From Rhizobium sp. CB3090 (lineage in GTDB: Bacteria > Pseudomonadota > Alphaproteobacteria > Rhizobiales > Rhizobiaceae): DNA of 64,000 bases. This document shows, in pieces, positions 1-9,163 of this stretch; the first letter of the stretch is position 1, and the number at the start of each line of letters is the position of its first letter. The position numbers and the translations under genes are program-made. The notes beneath the pieces were generated by a model. It did no database searches. It was not told the origin of the DNA and saw only the letters and a list, made by a program, of their open reading frames with translations. Location: contig NZ_CP121662.1 of NCBI RefSeq assembly GCF_029714285.1, positions 992,001 to 1,056,000 on the forward strand, read 5' to 3'.

Positions 1-13
1 AAGAAAAATGAAA

Positions 14-44
14 GCCGTGGACGGCCAGTGCGGAGGTCCACGGC
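14..44 (-). terminator. Rho-independent terminator after the MFS gene
   Basis: Perfect 9-bp inverted repeat (14-22 and 36-44) with a 13-nt loop. Read on the minus strand it is followed by a T-rich run (positions 13 to 1). It lies 38 bp downstream of the MFS stop codon, so it probably ends the minus-strand series that starts at topA or further upstream. On the plus strand no T run follows, so it is one-directional. Confidence 0.75.
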
Positions 45-81
45 AAATTCTGGCGCGAAACTACAAATCGCGCCCGAAAAG

Positions 82-1266
82 TCAACCCCTGCTGCCCATG
101 AAAAGAAGCCGTATCGCCGAAAGCAGGACATATAGTCCAAAGAAAAAGGCGATTGCCCAGGCAAAACCGCTGGGGTTGGCCAAATCCATGGCAGTACCGA
201 TCGTCGGCGGACCGAGGACCATGCCGACTGCATAACAGAAAACGAAGGCGGCATTGGCTGCGACAAGGTCCGCGCCCGTCAGCCGCGTTCCGAGATGACT
301 AAGGCCGACCGTGTACATGCCGGAGACGCAGCCGCCCCAGAACAGCAGAATGACCGCCAGAAGTATCCAATTCCAGGCCAGTGAGGGCAATAGAAGCGCG
401 CCGACCAGCCCGATGGCAGCCATGATCGACAGCAGCGGCCGCTTGTCGCGCAGGTGGTCGGCAAGCAGCCCCAGGGGGATCTGGAAGACGAAGTTGCCGA
501 CGCCCATTACGGTCAGCAGCAATGCGGCCTGTGATTCGTTGAAACCAAGCCGAGTCGCATAGCTGGTGAATAGCGATCCGCCGCCGACGGTCACGGCACC
601 GAACACGAAAACGGCGGCGGTCGCCGTAGGCACCAGGAAGACGTAGCGGATGAAGTGCAGCTCCGGCTTTTCGTCGACGATGGGGCTTTCGTTGCGGGCG
701 ATGAAGATCGGGATCGTTGCCGCCAGAATGATGCAGGCGCCGATGAGGAAGGGCATCAGCCCCTCGCTGCCGACCAGCGAGAAAAGCAGGGGACCGGCCG
801 CGAAGCCGAGCGAGAAGACCGTGGAGTAGAGGCCGAGCACAAAGCCGCGCTTGGAGGGCGGGGAGGCGGCGTTGATCCAGAATTCCGACAGGATGAAGAG
901 GGTGGTGGTAGACCCGTGGAAGATCAGGCGCAGCGGAAACCAGAGCAGCAGGCTTTCCGCATAATAGAACCCAAGCGAACTCAGCGCGGAGAGTACGACA
1001 GCCCAGATCATGGTCTGCACGACACCGAATCGGTGCGCGAGCTTCGTGGTGATCAGCGCCGCTATCATCGCGGCGATCCCCATCATTGCTGTGTTGAGCC
1101 CGATCAGGCTCGAGGGAATGCCGCGTTTTTCGAGGATGATGCTGAGAAGCGGAAGGCCGAGGCCGATGGCGATGCCCACAGCGGAAACGGACGAAATGGC
1201 GGCGACGAGCGAAGGCCAGTGAATTTCTTCGACATGGCCGGCCTTGCCGTTCGTCGGTTCAAACAT
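82..1266 (-). CDS. MFS transporter, 12-TM
   Basis: Predicted 394-aa inner-membrane transporter of the major facilitator superfamily, with about twelve hydrophobic segments over the whole length. An MFS-type loop with a Lys-Leu-Ala-His-Arg-Phe-Gly pattern follows the second segment, and a similar Leu-Leu-Ala-Asp-His-Leu-Arg loop appears in the second half. The family moves small solutes or drugs by proton-coupled antiport or symport; the substrate cannot be told from sequence. The frame is open 24 codons further upstream, but that part overlaps the NUDIX remnant. The ATG at 1266 has an AAGGA ribosome site 8 nt before it, so this start was chosen. It is the last gene of the minus-strand series and is followed by a clear terminator. 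Confidence 0.85.
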   Translation of the reverse strand: MFEPTNGKAGHVEEIHWPSLVAAISSVSAVGIAIGLGLPLLSIILEKRGIPSSLIGLNTAMMGIAAMIAALITTKLAHRFGVVQTMIWAVVLSALSSLGFYYAESLLLWFPLRLIFHGSTTTLFILSEFWINAASPPSKRGFVLGLYSTVFSLGFAAGPLLFSLVGSEGLMPFLIGACIILAATIPIFIARNESPIVDEKPELHFIRYVFLVPTATAAVFVFGAVTVGGGSLFTSYATRLGFNESQAALLLTVMGVGNFVFQIPLGLLADHLRDKRPLLSIMAAIGLVGALLLPSLAWNWILLAVILLFWGGCVSGMYTVGLSHLGTRLTGADLVAANAAFVFCYAVGMVLGPPTIGTAMDLANPSGFAWAIAFFFGLYVLLSAIRLLFMGSRG

Positions 1267-1276
1267 GAATTGATCC

Positions 1277-1504
1277 TTAGAGCATGTGGCGAACGAATCG
1301 TTCGCAACGCGGGAGACAGAAAGGCACGGCTCGGCCAAATCCAGGTGACGGGTCGGCTTTCATGGGATCGATCATGTCCTCCACAATGCTCCTTTCGACG
1401 CCCGGCATGTTCAGACAAGAAATGTCGCCGATGTCAAGCCATTGGAGATCAAGCAATTCCCGCGAATCATGAATATGAGGCGGATCGATACCAGTTCCAT
1501 CCAA
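1277..1504 (-). pseudogene. C-terminal remnant of a NUDIX hydrolase
   Basis: About 75 codons, ending 10 bp before the MFS start, read like the C-terminal end of the NUDIX hydrolases of rhizobia. There is a His-Asp-Ser-Arg-Glu-Leu stretch followed by Leu-Gln-Trp-Leu-Asp-Ile, an acidic helix, and a conserved ending with Pro-Phe then Arg-Phe-Val-Arg. The catalytic Nudix box (GX5EX7REUXEEXGU) and the whole N-terminal half are absent, and only 68 bp separate the remnant from the DUF983 stop. The frame stays open to 1600, but residues upstream of about 1504 look unrelated. I infer a gene that lost its 5' part by deletion. Recognition is from memory of the family pattern, so confidence is moderate. 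Confidence 0.5.
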
Positions 1505-1572
1505 AGGGAGTAAGGGCGCATACCCGCTCCTGCCGGCCGGCAGGGCTGGTGATATCAGCTCAGGCATATGGT

Positions 1573-2028
1573 TCACGATGGGCCGTTTCCCCGATCCCAT
1601 TCTTCGGGACTGTCGTCATGGCCGCCGAAGCCATGCATCCGCAGCGCCCATTGCAGGCCGATGACGCCGCCCTTGATCGGTTGGATTGCGGCCAACGCCG
1701 TTATCACCGTAATCGGCGCCCAGATCGCAAGATGCGCCCAGATCGGCAGATGAAAGGCCAAATCCGTCATCATGTAGCCGCCGACCATGACATGGCCGAG
1801 CAGAAGGACCACCAGATAGGGCGGCAGGTCGTCGGCGCGCTGATGGAACAGCTCCTCGTCGCAGACAGCGCAACGGTCGACCGGTTTCAAGAAGGCCTTG
1901 AAGAGATTTCCCGTGCCACAGCGCGGACAGCGGTTCAGCAAACCGCGGGCAATCGAACGTCCGAGCGAGCGCTCGGCCTCGTCGGGGCCGCCAAAGCGGA
2001 TCATTGGATCGGACGGGCTGCTCGTCAT
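1573..2028 (-). CDS. DUF983 family membrane protein
   Basis: 151-aa protein of the DUF983 family, common in alphaproteobacteria and of unknown function. The N-terminal part has two Cys-x-x-Cys pairs (CPRC near residue 34 and CAVC near residue 53) that could bind zinc. Two hydrophobic segments follow (about residues 70-90 and 97-125), so it is probably an inner-membrane protein with a small metal-binding head. It starts 30 bp after the rnr stop codon and is probably cotranscribed with topA and rnr. Family membership is clear; no biochemical role can be given. Confidence 0.88.
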   Translation of the reverse strand: MTSSPSDPMIRFGGPDEAERSLGRSIARGLLNRCPRCGTGNLFKAFLKPVDRCAVCDEELFHQRADDLPPYLVVLLLGHVMVGGYMMTDLAFHLPIWAHLAIWAPITVITALAAIQPIKGGVIGLQWALRMHGFGGHDDSPEEWDRGNGPS

Positions 2029-2058
2029 GGGCTTTCCTTCCTGCCGGCAGCTCCCGTT

Positions 2059-4437
2059 TTATCGGCGTCCGCGCGGCGGTCTTGTTCCCGGCGCTTTGCG
2101 CGCCGGAGTCTTGTTGCGTCGCGTCGCCTTGTGGAAGGAGCGCACCGCCGTGGGCATGGCGCGGCCGTCGCTCAACATTTCGAAGCGCAGGGCGCCGGCA
2201 AGCGGGATCGCTTCCGCAAGACGCACCGTGACGCTGTCGCCGAGACGAAAGCCGAGCCCCGTCTTTTCACCCGTCAGCGCCTGATGGGCCTCGTCATAGA
2301 TGAAATAGTCGGAGCCGAGCGTTGATATAGGGATGAAGCCGTCGGCGCCATAGTCAGGCAGGGTGACAAAAAGTCCCGATTTGGTGACACCGCCGACGCG
2401 GGCTTCGAATTCCTCGCCGATGCGCCCGGCAAGATGATGCGCGATGAGCCGGTCGACTGTCTCGCGTTCGGCAGCCATGGCCCGGCGCTCGAAAGTGGAA
2501 ATTTCGGCAGCGATATCGTCGAGCGTTGCTTCCTCGTCCGGCGTGATGCCGCCTTCGCCGAAGCCGAGCGAGCCGACGAGCGCGCGATGCACGATCAAAT
2601 CCGCATAGCGGCGGATCGGCGAGGTGAAATGCGCGTATTTCATCAGGTTCAGGCCGAAATGCCCGATATTGTCGGGGCTGTAGATCGCCTGGCTTTGCGA
2701 GCGCAGGACCATCTCATTGACCATGGTCTGATGCGCCGTGCCCTCGGCCTTTGCCAGGATGCCGTTGAAGCTGTTGGCGCGGACATTGCCGCCCTTGACG
2801 AGCGAGATGCCGAGCGTCGCGAGGAATTCGCGCAGCACTTCCTGCTTGGCAAGCGTCGGCCCGTCATGGATGCGATAGATCAGTACTTGCCGTTTCTTTT
2901 CCAGTGTTTCGGCGGCCGCGACATTCGCCTGGATCATCATTTCTTCGATGAGTTTGTGGGCATCGAGGCGTGCTGGCACGAAGACGCGGTCGACCGTGCC
3001 ATCCGGCTTCAGCAGGATCTTGCGTTCAGGCATGTCGAGCTCGAGCGGCTGGCGCCGGTCGCGGCCGCGCTTCATGACTTCATAGGCATGCCAGAGCGGC
3101 TTCAGGATCGGCTCCAGCATCGGTCCCGTCTTGTCATCCGGCTTGCCGTCGATCGCAGCCTGCGCCTGTTGATAGGAGAGCTTGGCGGCACTCTTCATCA
3201 TGATGCGATGGAAGGCATGGCCCGCCTTGCGGCCTTCTTTGGAAAAGATCATCCGCACGGCAAGGGCAGGGCGGTCAACACCTTCCTTGAGGGAGCAGAG
3301 ATCGTTGGAGATGCGCTCGGGGAGCATCGGCACGACGCGATCCGGGAAGTAGACGGAATTGCCACGCTTCAGCGCCTCTCGATCCAGCGCCGAGCCTGGG
3401 CGGATATACCAGGAGACATCGGCGATGGCGACAGTGACGATCACACCGCCGGGATTGTCGGGCGAGGGGTCCATTTCCGCATAGACCGCATCGTCATGGT
3501 CTTTGGCGTCGGCCGGATCGATGGTGATCAGCGGCAGGCTGCGCCAATCTTCGCGATGCGACATGGTGGCGGGCTTGGCAGCGTCCGCCTCGGCGATTGC
3601 CGCGGCCGGGAAGACATGCGGAATGCCATGTGCATGGATGGCGATCATCGAGATCGCCTTTTCGGAAGCCACGGAGCCGACGACCGACAGCACCTTGGCG
3701 CGCGGCAAGCCGAAACGGCCGAGACGGGCCACCTCGACCTCGACCAGATCGCCGTCCTTGGCATCGCCGGTATAATCTGGATCGATAACCATTTCCTCGC
3801 CGCGTCGCTCGATCGGCATCAGCCGTCCTCCACCGCCCGGCGTCTCTCGAAAGACGCCCATGGTCGCGGCCAGGCGCTTGTCGATGACCCTGATGATGCG
3901 CGCGGTATAGGCCGGGCCGCCGCGATCGACAGCCGGAAAGATCTTGGCGAGGATGCGGTCGCCCATGCCGGCGACCGGAGCCTTGCCCTTGCCGTTACGG
4001 CCGGCAGGAGAAGAGGACTGCTTGATCATCACGGCCGGCGCCACGCCGTCTTCCTCCGGCCATTCGGTCGGGCGGCCGATCAGCCCGCCGTCCTTGTCGC
4101 GCGTGGTGATGTCGAGGACGGCGATCGGCGGCAGCGCTCCAGGGCGGATGAGCGACTTGCGGCTCTTCTGCACCATGCCGTCTTCTTCAAGCTCGCGCAG
4201 GAGAGTCTTGAGCTCGACACGGCTCTCGCCCTTCAATCCGAAGGCCTTGGCAATCTCACGCTTGGAAGCCTGCTGCGGGTGATCGGCGATGAAGCGCAAG
4301 AGGACTTCGCGCGGCGGCAGGACACCGTGCACGATCGCCATCATCGGTTCCTGGTCACCGCTGCTTTTTGCCGCACGCCCGGCCTTGCCGGGGCGTTGCT
4401 CCGACGATGAAATCCTGCCGCGCGGTTTTCTGCTCAC
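2059..4437 (-). CDS. rnr: Ribonuclease R
   Basis: 792-aa 3'-to-5' exoribonuclease of the RNB family, which degrades structured RNA and takes part in rRNA and tmRNA-linked decay. An N-terminal winged-helix part (about residues 40-100) is followed by cold-shock domains, then the RNB catalytic domain starting near residue 300. The acidic motif Asp307, Asp310, Asp313, Asp315, Asp316 coordinates the catalytic magnesium. An S1 domain lies near residues 690-760, and the protein ends in an Arg/Lys-rich tail. The start is GTG at 4437 and overlaps the topA stop (GTGA), indicating translational coupling. The first 30 residues are basic and low-complexity, so the exact start is slightly uncertain. Length fits the family (about 750-810 aa). 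Confidence 0.96.
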   Translation of the reverse strand: MSRKPRGRISSSEQRPGKAGRAAKSSGDQEPMMAIVHGVLPPREVLLRFIADHPQQASKREIAKAFGLKGESRVELKTLLRELEEDGMVQKSRKSLIRPGALPPIAVLDITTRDKDGGLIGRPTEWPEEDGVAPAVMIKQSSSPAGRNGKGKAPVAGMGDRILAKIFPAVDRGGPAYTARIIRVIDKRLAATMGVFRETPGGGGRLMPIERRGEEMVIDPDYTGDAKDGDLVEVEVARLGRFGLPRAKVLSVVGSVASEKAISMIAIHAHGIPHVFPAAAIAEADAAKPATMSHREDWRSLPLITIDPADAKDHDDAVYAEMDPSPDNPGGVIVTVAIADVSWYIRPGSALDREALKRGNSVYFPDRVVPMLPERISNDLCSLKEGVDRPALAVRMIFSKEGRKAGHAFHRIMMKSAAKLSYQQAQAAIDGKPDDKTGPMLEPILKPLWHAYEVMKRGRDRRQPLELDMPERKILLKPDGTVDRVFVPARLDAHKLIEEMMIQANVAAAETLEKKRQVLIYRIHDGPTLAKQEVLREFLATLGISLVKGGNVRANSFNGILAKAEGTAHQTMVNEMVLRSQSQAIYSPDNIGHFGLNLMKYAHFTSPIRRYADLIVHRALVGSLGFGEGGITPDEEATLDDIAAEISTFERRAMAAERETVDRLIAHHLAGRIGEEFEARVGGVTKSGLFVTLPDYGADGFIPISTLGSDYFIYDEAHQALTGEKTGLGFRLGDSVTVRLAEAIPLAGALRFEMLSDGRAMPTAVRSFHKATRRNKTPARKAPGTRPPRGRR

Positions 4438-7121
4438 TCTGCGCTCTTCTTCGTTGTCTTGGCCGTCTTCGCCTTGGCGGCAGGGGCCTTTGCAGCCACC
4501 TTTGCCTTCGGTTTGGCGGCAGTCTTGGTCGTCTTGGTGGCGGCAGCCGCGGTCTTAGCCTTGGCCGGCGCTTTGGCCTTCGTGCCGCCGGACTTGCCGG
4601 CTTTCGCCGCGATCAGCGCCAACGCTTCTTCAACCGTGATCGCCTGCGGATCGCTGCCTTTCGGCAGGGTCGCATTGACCTTGCCCCAGTTCACATATGG
4701 TCCATATTTGCCGTCGCGAACCGTGATCGCACCGCCATCCGGGTGCTGCCCGAGATCCTTCAGCGCCGCTGGCGTGCCGCCGCGGGCTCCGCCACCGCCG
4801 GCCTTGCTCTGTTTCTCAGCGAGAACAGTCACGGCACGGTTGAGGCCGACGGTGAAAACATCCTCGACCGTCTCGAGATTGGCATAGCTGCCGTCATGCA
4901 GCAGGAACGGCCCGTAGCGGCCGATGCCGGACGAGATCATCTTGCCGCTTTCTGGATGTTTGCCAATATCGCGCGGAAGCGAGATCAACGCCATGGCCTT
5001 TTCATAGTCGATATCCTCGGGCTTCCAGCCCTTCGGCAGCGAAGCGCGCTTGGCTTCCTTTCCGTCGCCGCGCTGGATATAGGGCCCGAAGCGGCCGGAG
5101 CGCAGGGTCAGCTCTTCGCCGGTTACCGGATCGGCGCCGAGCGCCTTCGGTTCGTTCAGCCCGCTGGCTTCGGCCTCCGCGCCGCCTTCGGAGGAAAGCT
5201 GGCGCGTGTAGTTGCATTCCGGATAGTTTGAGCAGCCGATGAAGGCGCCGTATTTGCCGAGCTTCAGCGAGAGATTGCCCGTGCCGCAGACCTGGCAGAT
5301 ACGCGGATCGCTGCCGTCTTCGCGCTTCGGGAAGACCAGCGGCGCGAGCGCCTCGTTCAGCGCGTCAAGGACATTGGTGACGCGCAGTTCTTTCGTGTCC
5401 TCGATCTGGGCGAAGAAATCGCGCCAGAAGTCGCGCAATACGTCCTTCCAGTTCAATTCGCCGGCGGAGATGCGATCGAGCTTCTCTTCGAGGTCGGCGG
5501 TGAAGTCGTATTCGACATATTTCGTGAAGAAGCTTTCCAGGAAGGCGGTGACGAGCCGGCCCTTGGCCTGCGGCACCAGCTTGCGCTTGTCGATCGTCAC
5601 ATAGTCGCGGTCGCGCAGCGTCGCCAGCGTTGCCGCATAGGTCGACGGGCGGCCGATGCCGAGTTCTTCCATCTTCTTGATCAGCGATGCTTCCGAATAG
5701 CGCGGCGGCGGCTCGGTGAAATGCTGGGTCGAATTGATCTTCTGCTTGGCGAGGTTTTCGCGCACATTGATCTCCGGCAGGCGGCCATCCTCGTCGTCGG
5801 CATCGTCGCTCTGCTCGCCATCTTCCTTCTGGTCGGTGTAGGCGGCAATGAAGCCGTCGAAGCGGATGACGGAACCGACAGCGCGCAGACCGGCCTTCTG
5901 GCCGGCATTGTCAGCGAGGATTTCGACGGTGGTCCGCTCGATCTCGGCCGAGGCCATCTGGCTGGCAATGCCGCGCTTCCAGATGAGGTCGTAGAGCCTG
6001 ATCTGATCGGCATCGAGGAATTTGCGGACGCGATCCGGCGAGCGGTCGAAATCGGTCGGGCGGATCGCCTCGTGCGCTTCTTGAGCGTTCTTCGCCTTGG
6101 TGGAATAGAAGCGTGCCTTTTCCGGCAGATAGCGATTGCCGAACTGATCGGCGATGGAGCGCCGCGCCGCGTCGATCGCTTCGGGCGCCATCTGCACGCC
6201 GTCCGTACGCATATAGGTGATGAGACCGACGGTCTCACCGCCGATATCGACACCTTCATAGAGCTTCTGGGCGATCTGCATCGTGCGGGATGCCGAGAAG
6301 CCGAGCTTGGAGGAGGCGGCTTGCTGCAGGGTGGACGTGGTGAAAGGCGGGCTCGGATTGCGCTTGACCGGCTTTGCCTCGACCGTCTCGACGACGTAAG
6401 CCGCGCCTTCCAGAAGCGCCTTCAACTTACCGGCCTCTTCGCCATTGCCGATCGAACGCGGCTGCAGGCGCTTGCCGTTGGCGGCGACGAGCCGCGCTTC
6501 GAATTCGTCACCGCGCGGTGTCTTCAGGATCGCCGAGAGGTTCCAGTACTCTTCGGAGATGAAACGTTCGATCTCCGACTCGCGGTCGCAGACGAGCCGC
6601 AAGGCCACCGACTGCACGCGGCCGGCCGAACGCGCGCCCGGCAGCTTGCGCCACAGCACCGGCGAGAGATTGAAGCCGACGAGATAGTCGAGGGCGCGGC
6701 GGGCAAGATAGGCGTCGACCAGTGGCACGTCGATATCGCGCGGCTCCGCCATGGCGTCGAGCACCGCCTTCTTGGTGATGGCGTTGAAGACGACGCGCTT
6801 TACGGGCTTGCCGTTGATGACGCGCTTCTTGTTCAACAGGTCGAGCACATGCCAGGAAATCGCTTCACCTTCGCGATCCGGGTCGGTCGCAAGAATCAGG
6901 CCGTCGGAGGATTTCACTGCGTCGGCGATGTCCTTCATGCGCTTTTGCGAAGCGCCATCGACTTCCCAGAGCATCTCGAAGTCTTGATCGGGCAGGACCG
7001 AACCGTCCTTGGCAGGCAGGTCACGCACATGGCCGAAGGAAGCAAGAACCTTATATCCGGGTCCCAGATACTTATTGATTGTCTTGGCCTTGGCAGGCGA
7101 TTCCACCACTACAACGTTCAT
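4434..7121 (-). CDS. topA: DNA topoisomerase I
   Basis: 895-aa type IA topoisomerase that relaxes negative supercoils. The Toprim domain is at the N-terminus, with Glu9 of the ESPAKAKT motif and DPDREGE near residues 81-87. The active-site tyrosine is in the TYMRTDG motif (about residue 304). One four-cysteine zinc finger (CQVC to CSNYPEC) is followed by three topoisomerase C-terminal repeats with Gly-x-Tyr/Phe-Gly-Pro motifs. The last 60 residues are a Lys/Ala/Thr-rich tail that probably binds DNA non-specifically. The frame begins with GTG-ATG; ATG at 7121 was preferred. Rnr overlaps its end. A 241-bp gap to dprA probably holds its promoter, although no strong -35/-10 pair was recognised. 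Confidence 0.97.
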   Translation of the reverse strand: MNVVVVESPAKAKTINKYLGPGYKVLASFGHVRDLPAKDGSVLPDQDFEMLWEVDGASQKRMKDIADAVKSSDGLILATDPDREGEAISWHVLDLLNKKRVINGKPVKRVVFNAITKKAVLDAMAEPRDIDVPLVDAYLARRALDYLVGFNLSPVLWRKLPGARSAGRVQSVALRLVCDRESEIERFISEEYWNLSAILKTPRGDEFEARLVAANGKRLQPRSIGNGEEAGKLKALLEGAAYVVETVEAKPVKRNPSPPFTTSTLQQAASSKLGFSASRTMQIAQKLYEGVDIGGETVGLITYMRTDGVQMAPEAIDAARRSIADQFGNRYLPEKARFYSTKAKNAQEAHEAIRPTDFDRSPDRVRKFLDADQIRLYDLIWKRGIASQMASAEIERTTVEILADNAGQKAGLRAVGSVIRFDGFIAAYTDQKEDGEQSDDADDEDGRLPEINVRENLAKQKINSTQHFTEPPPRYSEASLIKKMEELGIGRPSTYAATLATLRDRDYVTIDKRKLVPQAKGRLVTAFLESFFTKYVEYDFTADLEEKLDRISAGELNWKDVLRDFWRDFFAQIEDTKELRVTNVLDALNEALAPLVFPKREDGSDPRICQVCGTGNLSLKLGKYGAFIGCSNYPECNYTRQLSSEGGAEAEASGLNEPKALGADPVTGEELTLRSGRFGPYIQRGDGKEAKRASLPKGWKPEDIDYEKAMALISLPRDIGKHPESGKMISSGIGRYGPFLLHDGSYANLETVEDVFTVGLNRAVTVLAEKQSKAGGGGARGGTPAALKDLGQHPDGGAITVRDGKYGPYVNWGKVNATLPKGSDPQAITVEEALALIAAKAGKSGGTKAKAPAKAKTAAAATKTTKTAAKPKAKVAAKAPAAKAKTAKTTKKSAE

Positions 7122-7362
7122 CACAAATCTCTGAATACGAGGTCGCGCCGGAAAAAGGCGCGGGAGAGACGGGGTATTTTTAGTTTCCCCGGCCTTCCGA
7201 CATGGACAGGGAATTCGTCGCGGTCAAGAGGCGAAGTTGATTTTTGCAATCGGTGCGGCGATGCGATCCTGCAAGATGACATCTATGCTACAATTGCAGA
7301 TAAACGCCTTCGGGCGCTCCTGGCGGGATACGGCCATCATATCGGAATGGTCGGCAACACTT

Positions 7363-8514
7363 TCAATCCAACATCGAGATCGACACCAGTCCACCGGGAT
7401 GCCGATGCAGCCGGCCGGCCATGTCGAGTTCCAAAAGCACGGAATGGACCGAGGATACCGAAAGGCCGGTATGCCGGATGATATCGTCGATCTCCACCGG
7501 CGTCTGTCCGAGCGCATCGATGATCTCCCAGCGATCGGTATCATCCGGCGGCAATGACATCGGTTTGTCGCTCTTTTCAGCGGGCGCCTCGGCAAGCTGC
7601 GGACGGAAAAGATCCGGCTCGGCCAGCGGTCTCAAGGCTTCGATGATGTCATCCGGCCTGGTCACGATCATTGCGCCATCCTTCAGCAAGCCGTTGGTGC
7701 CTTCGCAACGCGGATCGAGCGGGGAGCCCGGCACGGCAAACACCAGCCGGCCGAATTCGCCCGCGAGCCGCGCGGTGATCAGAGAGCCGGAGCGCGTTGC
7801 CGCCTCCACCACGACGAGGCCCAGCGAGATGCCTGCTATCAGCCGGTTGCGGCGCGGGAAATCGCGTGCGCGCGGTTCCCAGCCGAACGGCATTTCGCTG
7901 ACGGCGAGGCCGTTGCCGTCCCATATTTCATGCAAAAGGCCGACATTTTCCGGCGGGTAGGGTTGATCGAGCCCGCCGGCCATGGCGGCGATCGTGCCGG
8001 TTTCAAGGCTGGCGCGGTGAGCCGCCGTGTCTATGCCGCGGGCAAGGCCGGAGACGACGGCATAGCCGGCTTGTCCGCAGGCGCGGGCGACCATTGCAGT
8101 GAACTTCGCGCCGCTGATCGAAGCATTGCGCGAGCCGACGAGGCCGATCGCCGGCCGGGTTGCCGTCGGCAGACTGCCTTTGACGGCGAGAAGCGGCGGC
8201 GCGCCATCGATCTCCCTCAGTACCTGCGGATAGTCCGGTTCGCCGATGCCGACGAAGCGCGCGCCGAAGCGATGCGCGGCTTCCAGTTCACGCAGCGCAT
8301 CCTGCTCGCTGGCGATGCGGATCACCCGCGTCGAACCGCCGCGCTGCGACAGCTCCGGCAATGCGGTAAGTGCGGCTTCGGCTGAGCCGTAGTGACGGAT
8401 GAGGTCGCGGAAGGTGGATGGGCCGACATTGTCGGAGCGGATCAGGCGGAGCCAGGCGATCCTTTGTTTTTCCGTCAGCGCAATTCCGGTTCGTCCTGCG
8501 CTGCTTCTTCCCAT
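7363..8514 (-). CDS. dprA: DNA-processing protein DprA
   Basis: 383-aa DprA/Smf protein, which binds single-stranded DNA entering the cell and loads RecA. An N-terminal helical SAM-like domain (about residues 15-75) is followed by the Rossmann-like DprA domain (about 85-290). That domain carries Gly-Leu-Val-Gly-Ser-Arg-Asn, Ser-Gly-Leu-Ala-Arg-Gly-Ile-Asp, and the Phe-Pro-Arg-Arg-Asn-Arg motif typical of the family. A C-terminal winged-helix domain (about 325-383) is present. The gene overlaps the plsY stop by one base (TAATG), so the two are translationally coupled. DprA is widespread in bacteria not known to be naturally competent, so its presence alone does not imply transformation. Confidence 0.95.
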   Translation of the reverse strand: MGRSSAGRTGIALTEKQRIAWLRLIRSDNVGPSTFRDLIRHYGSAEAALTALPELSQRGGSTRVIRIASEQDALRELEAAHRFGARFVGIGEPDYPQVLREIDGAPPLLAVKGSLPTATRPAIGLVGSRNASISGAKFTAMVARACGQAGYAVVSGLARGIDTAAHRASLETGTIAAMAGGLDQPYPPENVGLLHEIWDGNGLAVSEMPFGWEPRARDFPRRNRLIAGISLGLVVVEAATRSGSLITARLAGEFGRLVFAVPGSPLDPRCEGTNGLLKDGAMIVTRPDDIIEALRPLAEPDLFRPQLAEAPAEKSDKPMSLPPDDTDRWEIIDALGQTPVEIDDIIRHTGLSVSSVHSVLLELDMAGRLHRHPGGLVSISMLD

Positions 8515-9131
8515 TACCCCTTCGCTCCGATCTTGGTTTCCGTGCCGGCGGTCAGCCGGCCGATATTGGCTCTGTGCTTGTACCAGGCGATGATGGTCAT
8601 CAGCGCCATGGCCGCGGCGATCTTATCGGCGCCCAATATCCACAATGCAACCGGAATGACAAGGGTTGCAACCAATGCGGAAAGAGAGGAGTAGCGGGTC
8701 GTAAAGGCGATCGCCAGCCAGACGATGGAGAAGATCAGCGCCATCAACGGCGCGAGGCCAAGGAGAATGCCGAGATAGGTCGCGACGCCCTTGCCGCCCT
8801 TGAAACCGATCCAGACCGGAAAGATGTGGCCGATGAAGGCGGCAAAACCGGCGAGCACGCTCGCATCATCACCGAAGAAATGCGAGACGATCAGCACGGC
8901 GACCGTCCCCTTGAAGGCGTCGAGCAGCAGCGTTGCCACCGCCAGCGGCTTATTGCCGGTGCGCAGCACATTGGTTGCGCCGATATTGCCGGAGCCGATC
9001 TTGCGGACGTCGCCGAGGCCGGCCATGCGCGTCAGAACCAGGCCGAAGGGAATGGACCCGAGCAGATAGCCGATGACAATAGCTGCCAGTGCCGTTGGCA
9101 GGGTGAGCTGCCATGTCCAGAAATCCGCCAT
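8514..9131 (-). CDS. plsY: Glycerol-3-phosphate acyltransferase PlsY
   Basis: 205-aa integral-membrane enzyme that transfers an acyl group from acyl-phosphate to glycerol-3-phosphate, the first step of phospholipid synthesis. Family motifs are visible: Ser-Ile-Pro-Phe-Gly in loop 1, Gly-Ser-Gly-Asn-Ile-Gly-Ala-Thr-Asn (about residues 45-53), and Phe-Lys-Gly-Gly-Lys-Gly-Val-Ala-Thr (about 110-118). There are about five transmembrane segments. The frame opens with GTG then ATG; ATG at 9131 was chosen. It begins 32 bp after the dihydroorotase-like gene and overlaps dprA by one base, fitting an operon. Length is normal for PlsY (about 200 aa). Confidence 0.96.
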   Translation of the reverse strand: MADFWTWQLTLPTALAAIVIGYLLGSIPFGLVLTRMAGLGDVRKIGSGNIGATNVLRTGNKPLAVATLLLDAFKGTVAVLIVSHFFGDDASVLAGFAAFIGHIFPVWIGFKGGKGVATYLGILLGLAPLMALIFSIVWLAIAFTTRYSSLSALVATLVIPVALWILGADKIAAAMALMTIIAWYKHRANIGRLTAGTETKIGAKG

Positions 9132-9163
9132 CACTTCTTATTCCCCATAAGCCCGAGCTTTGC

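Noticed and set aside
655..2325. 556-codon plus-strand open frame
   Set aside because: Antisense to the MFS, NUDIX remnant, DUF983 and rnr genes; Arg/Asp/Gln-rich low-similarity product typical of shadow frames in GC-rich DNA.
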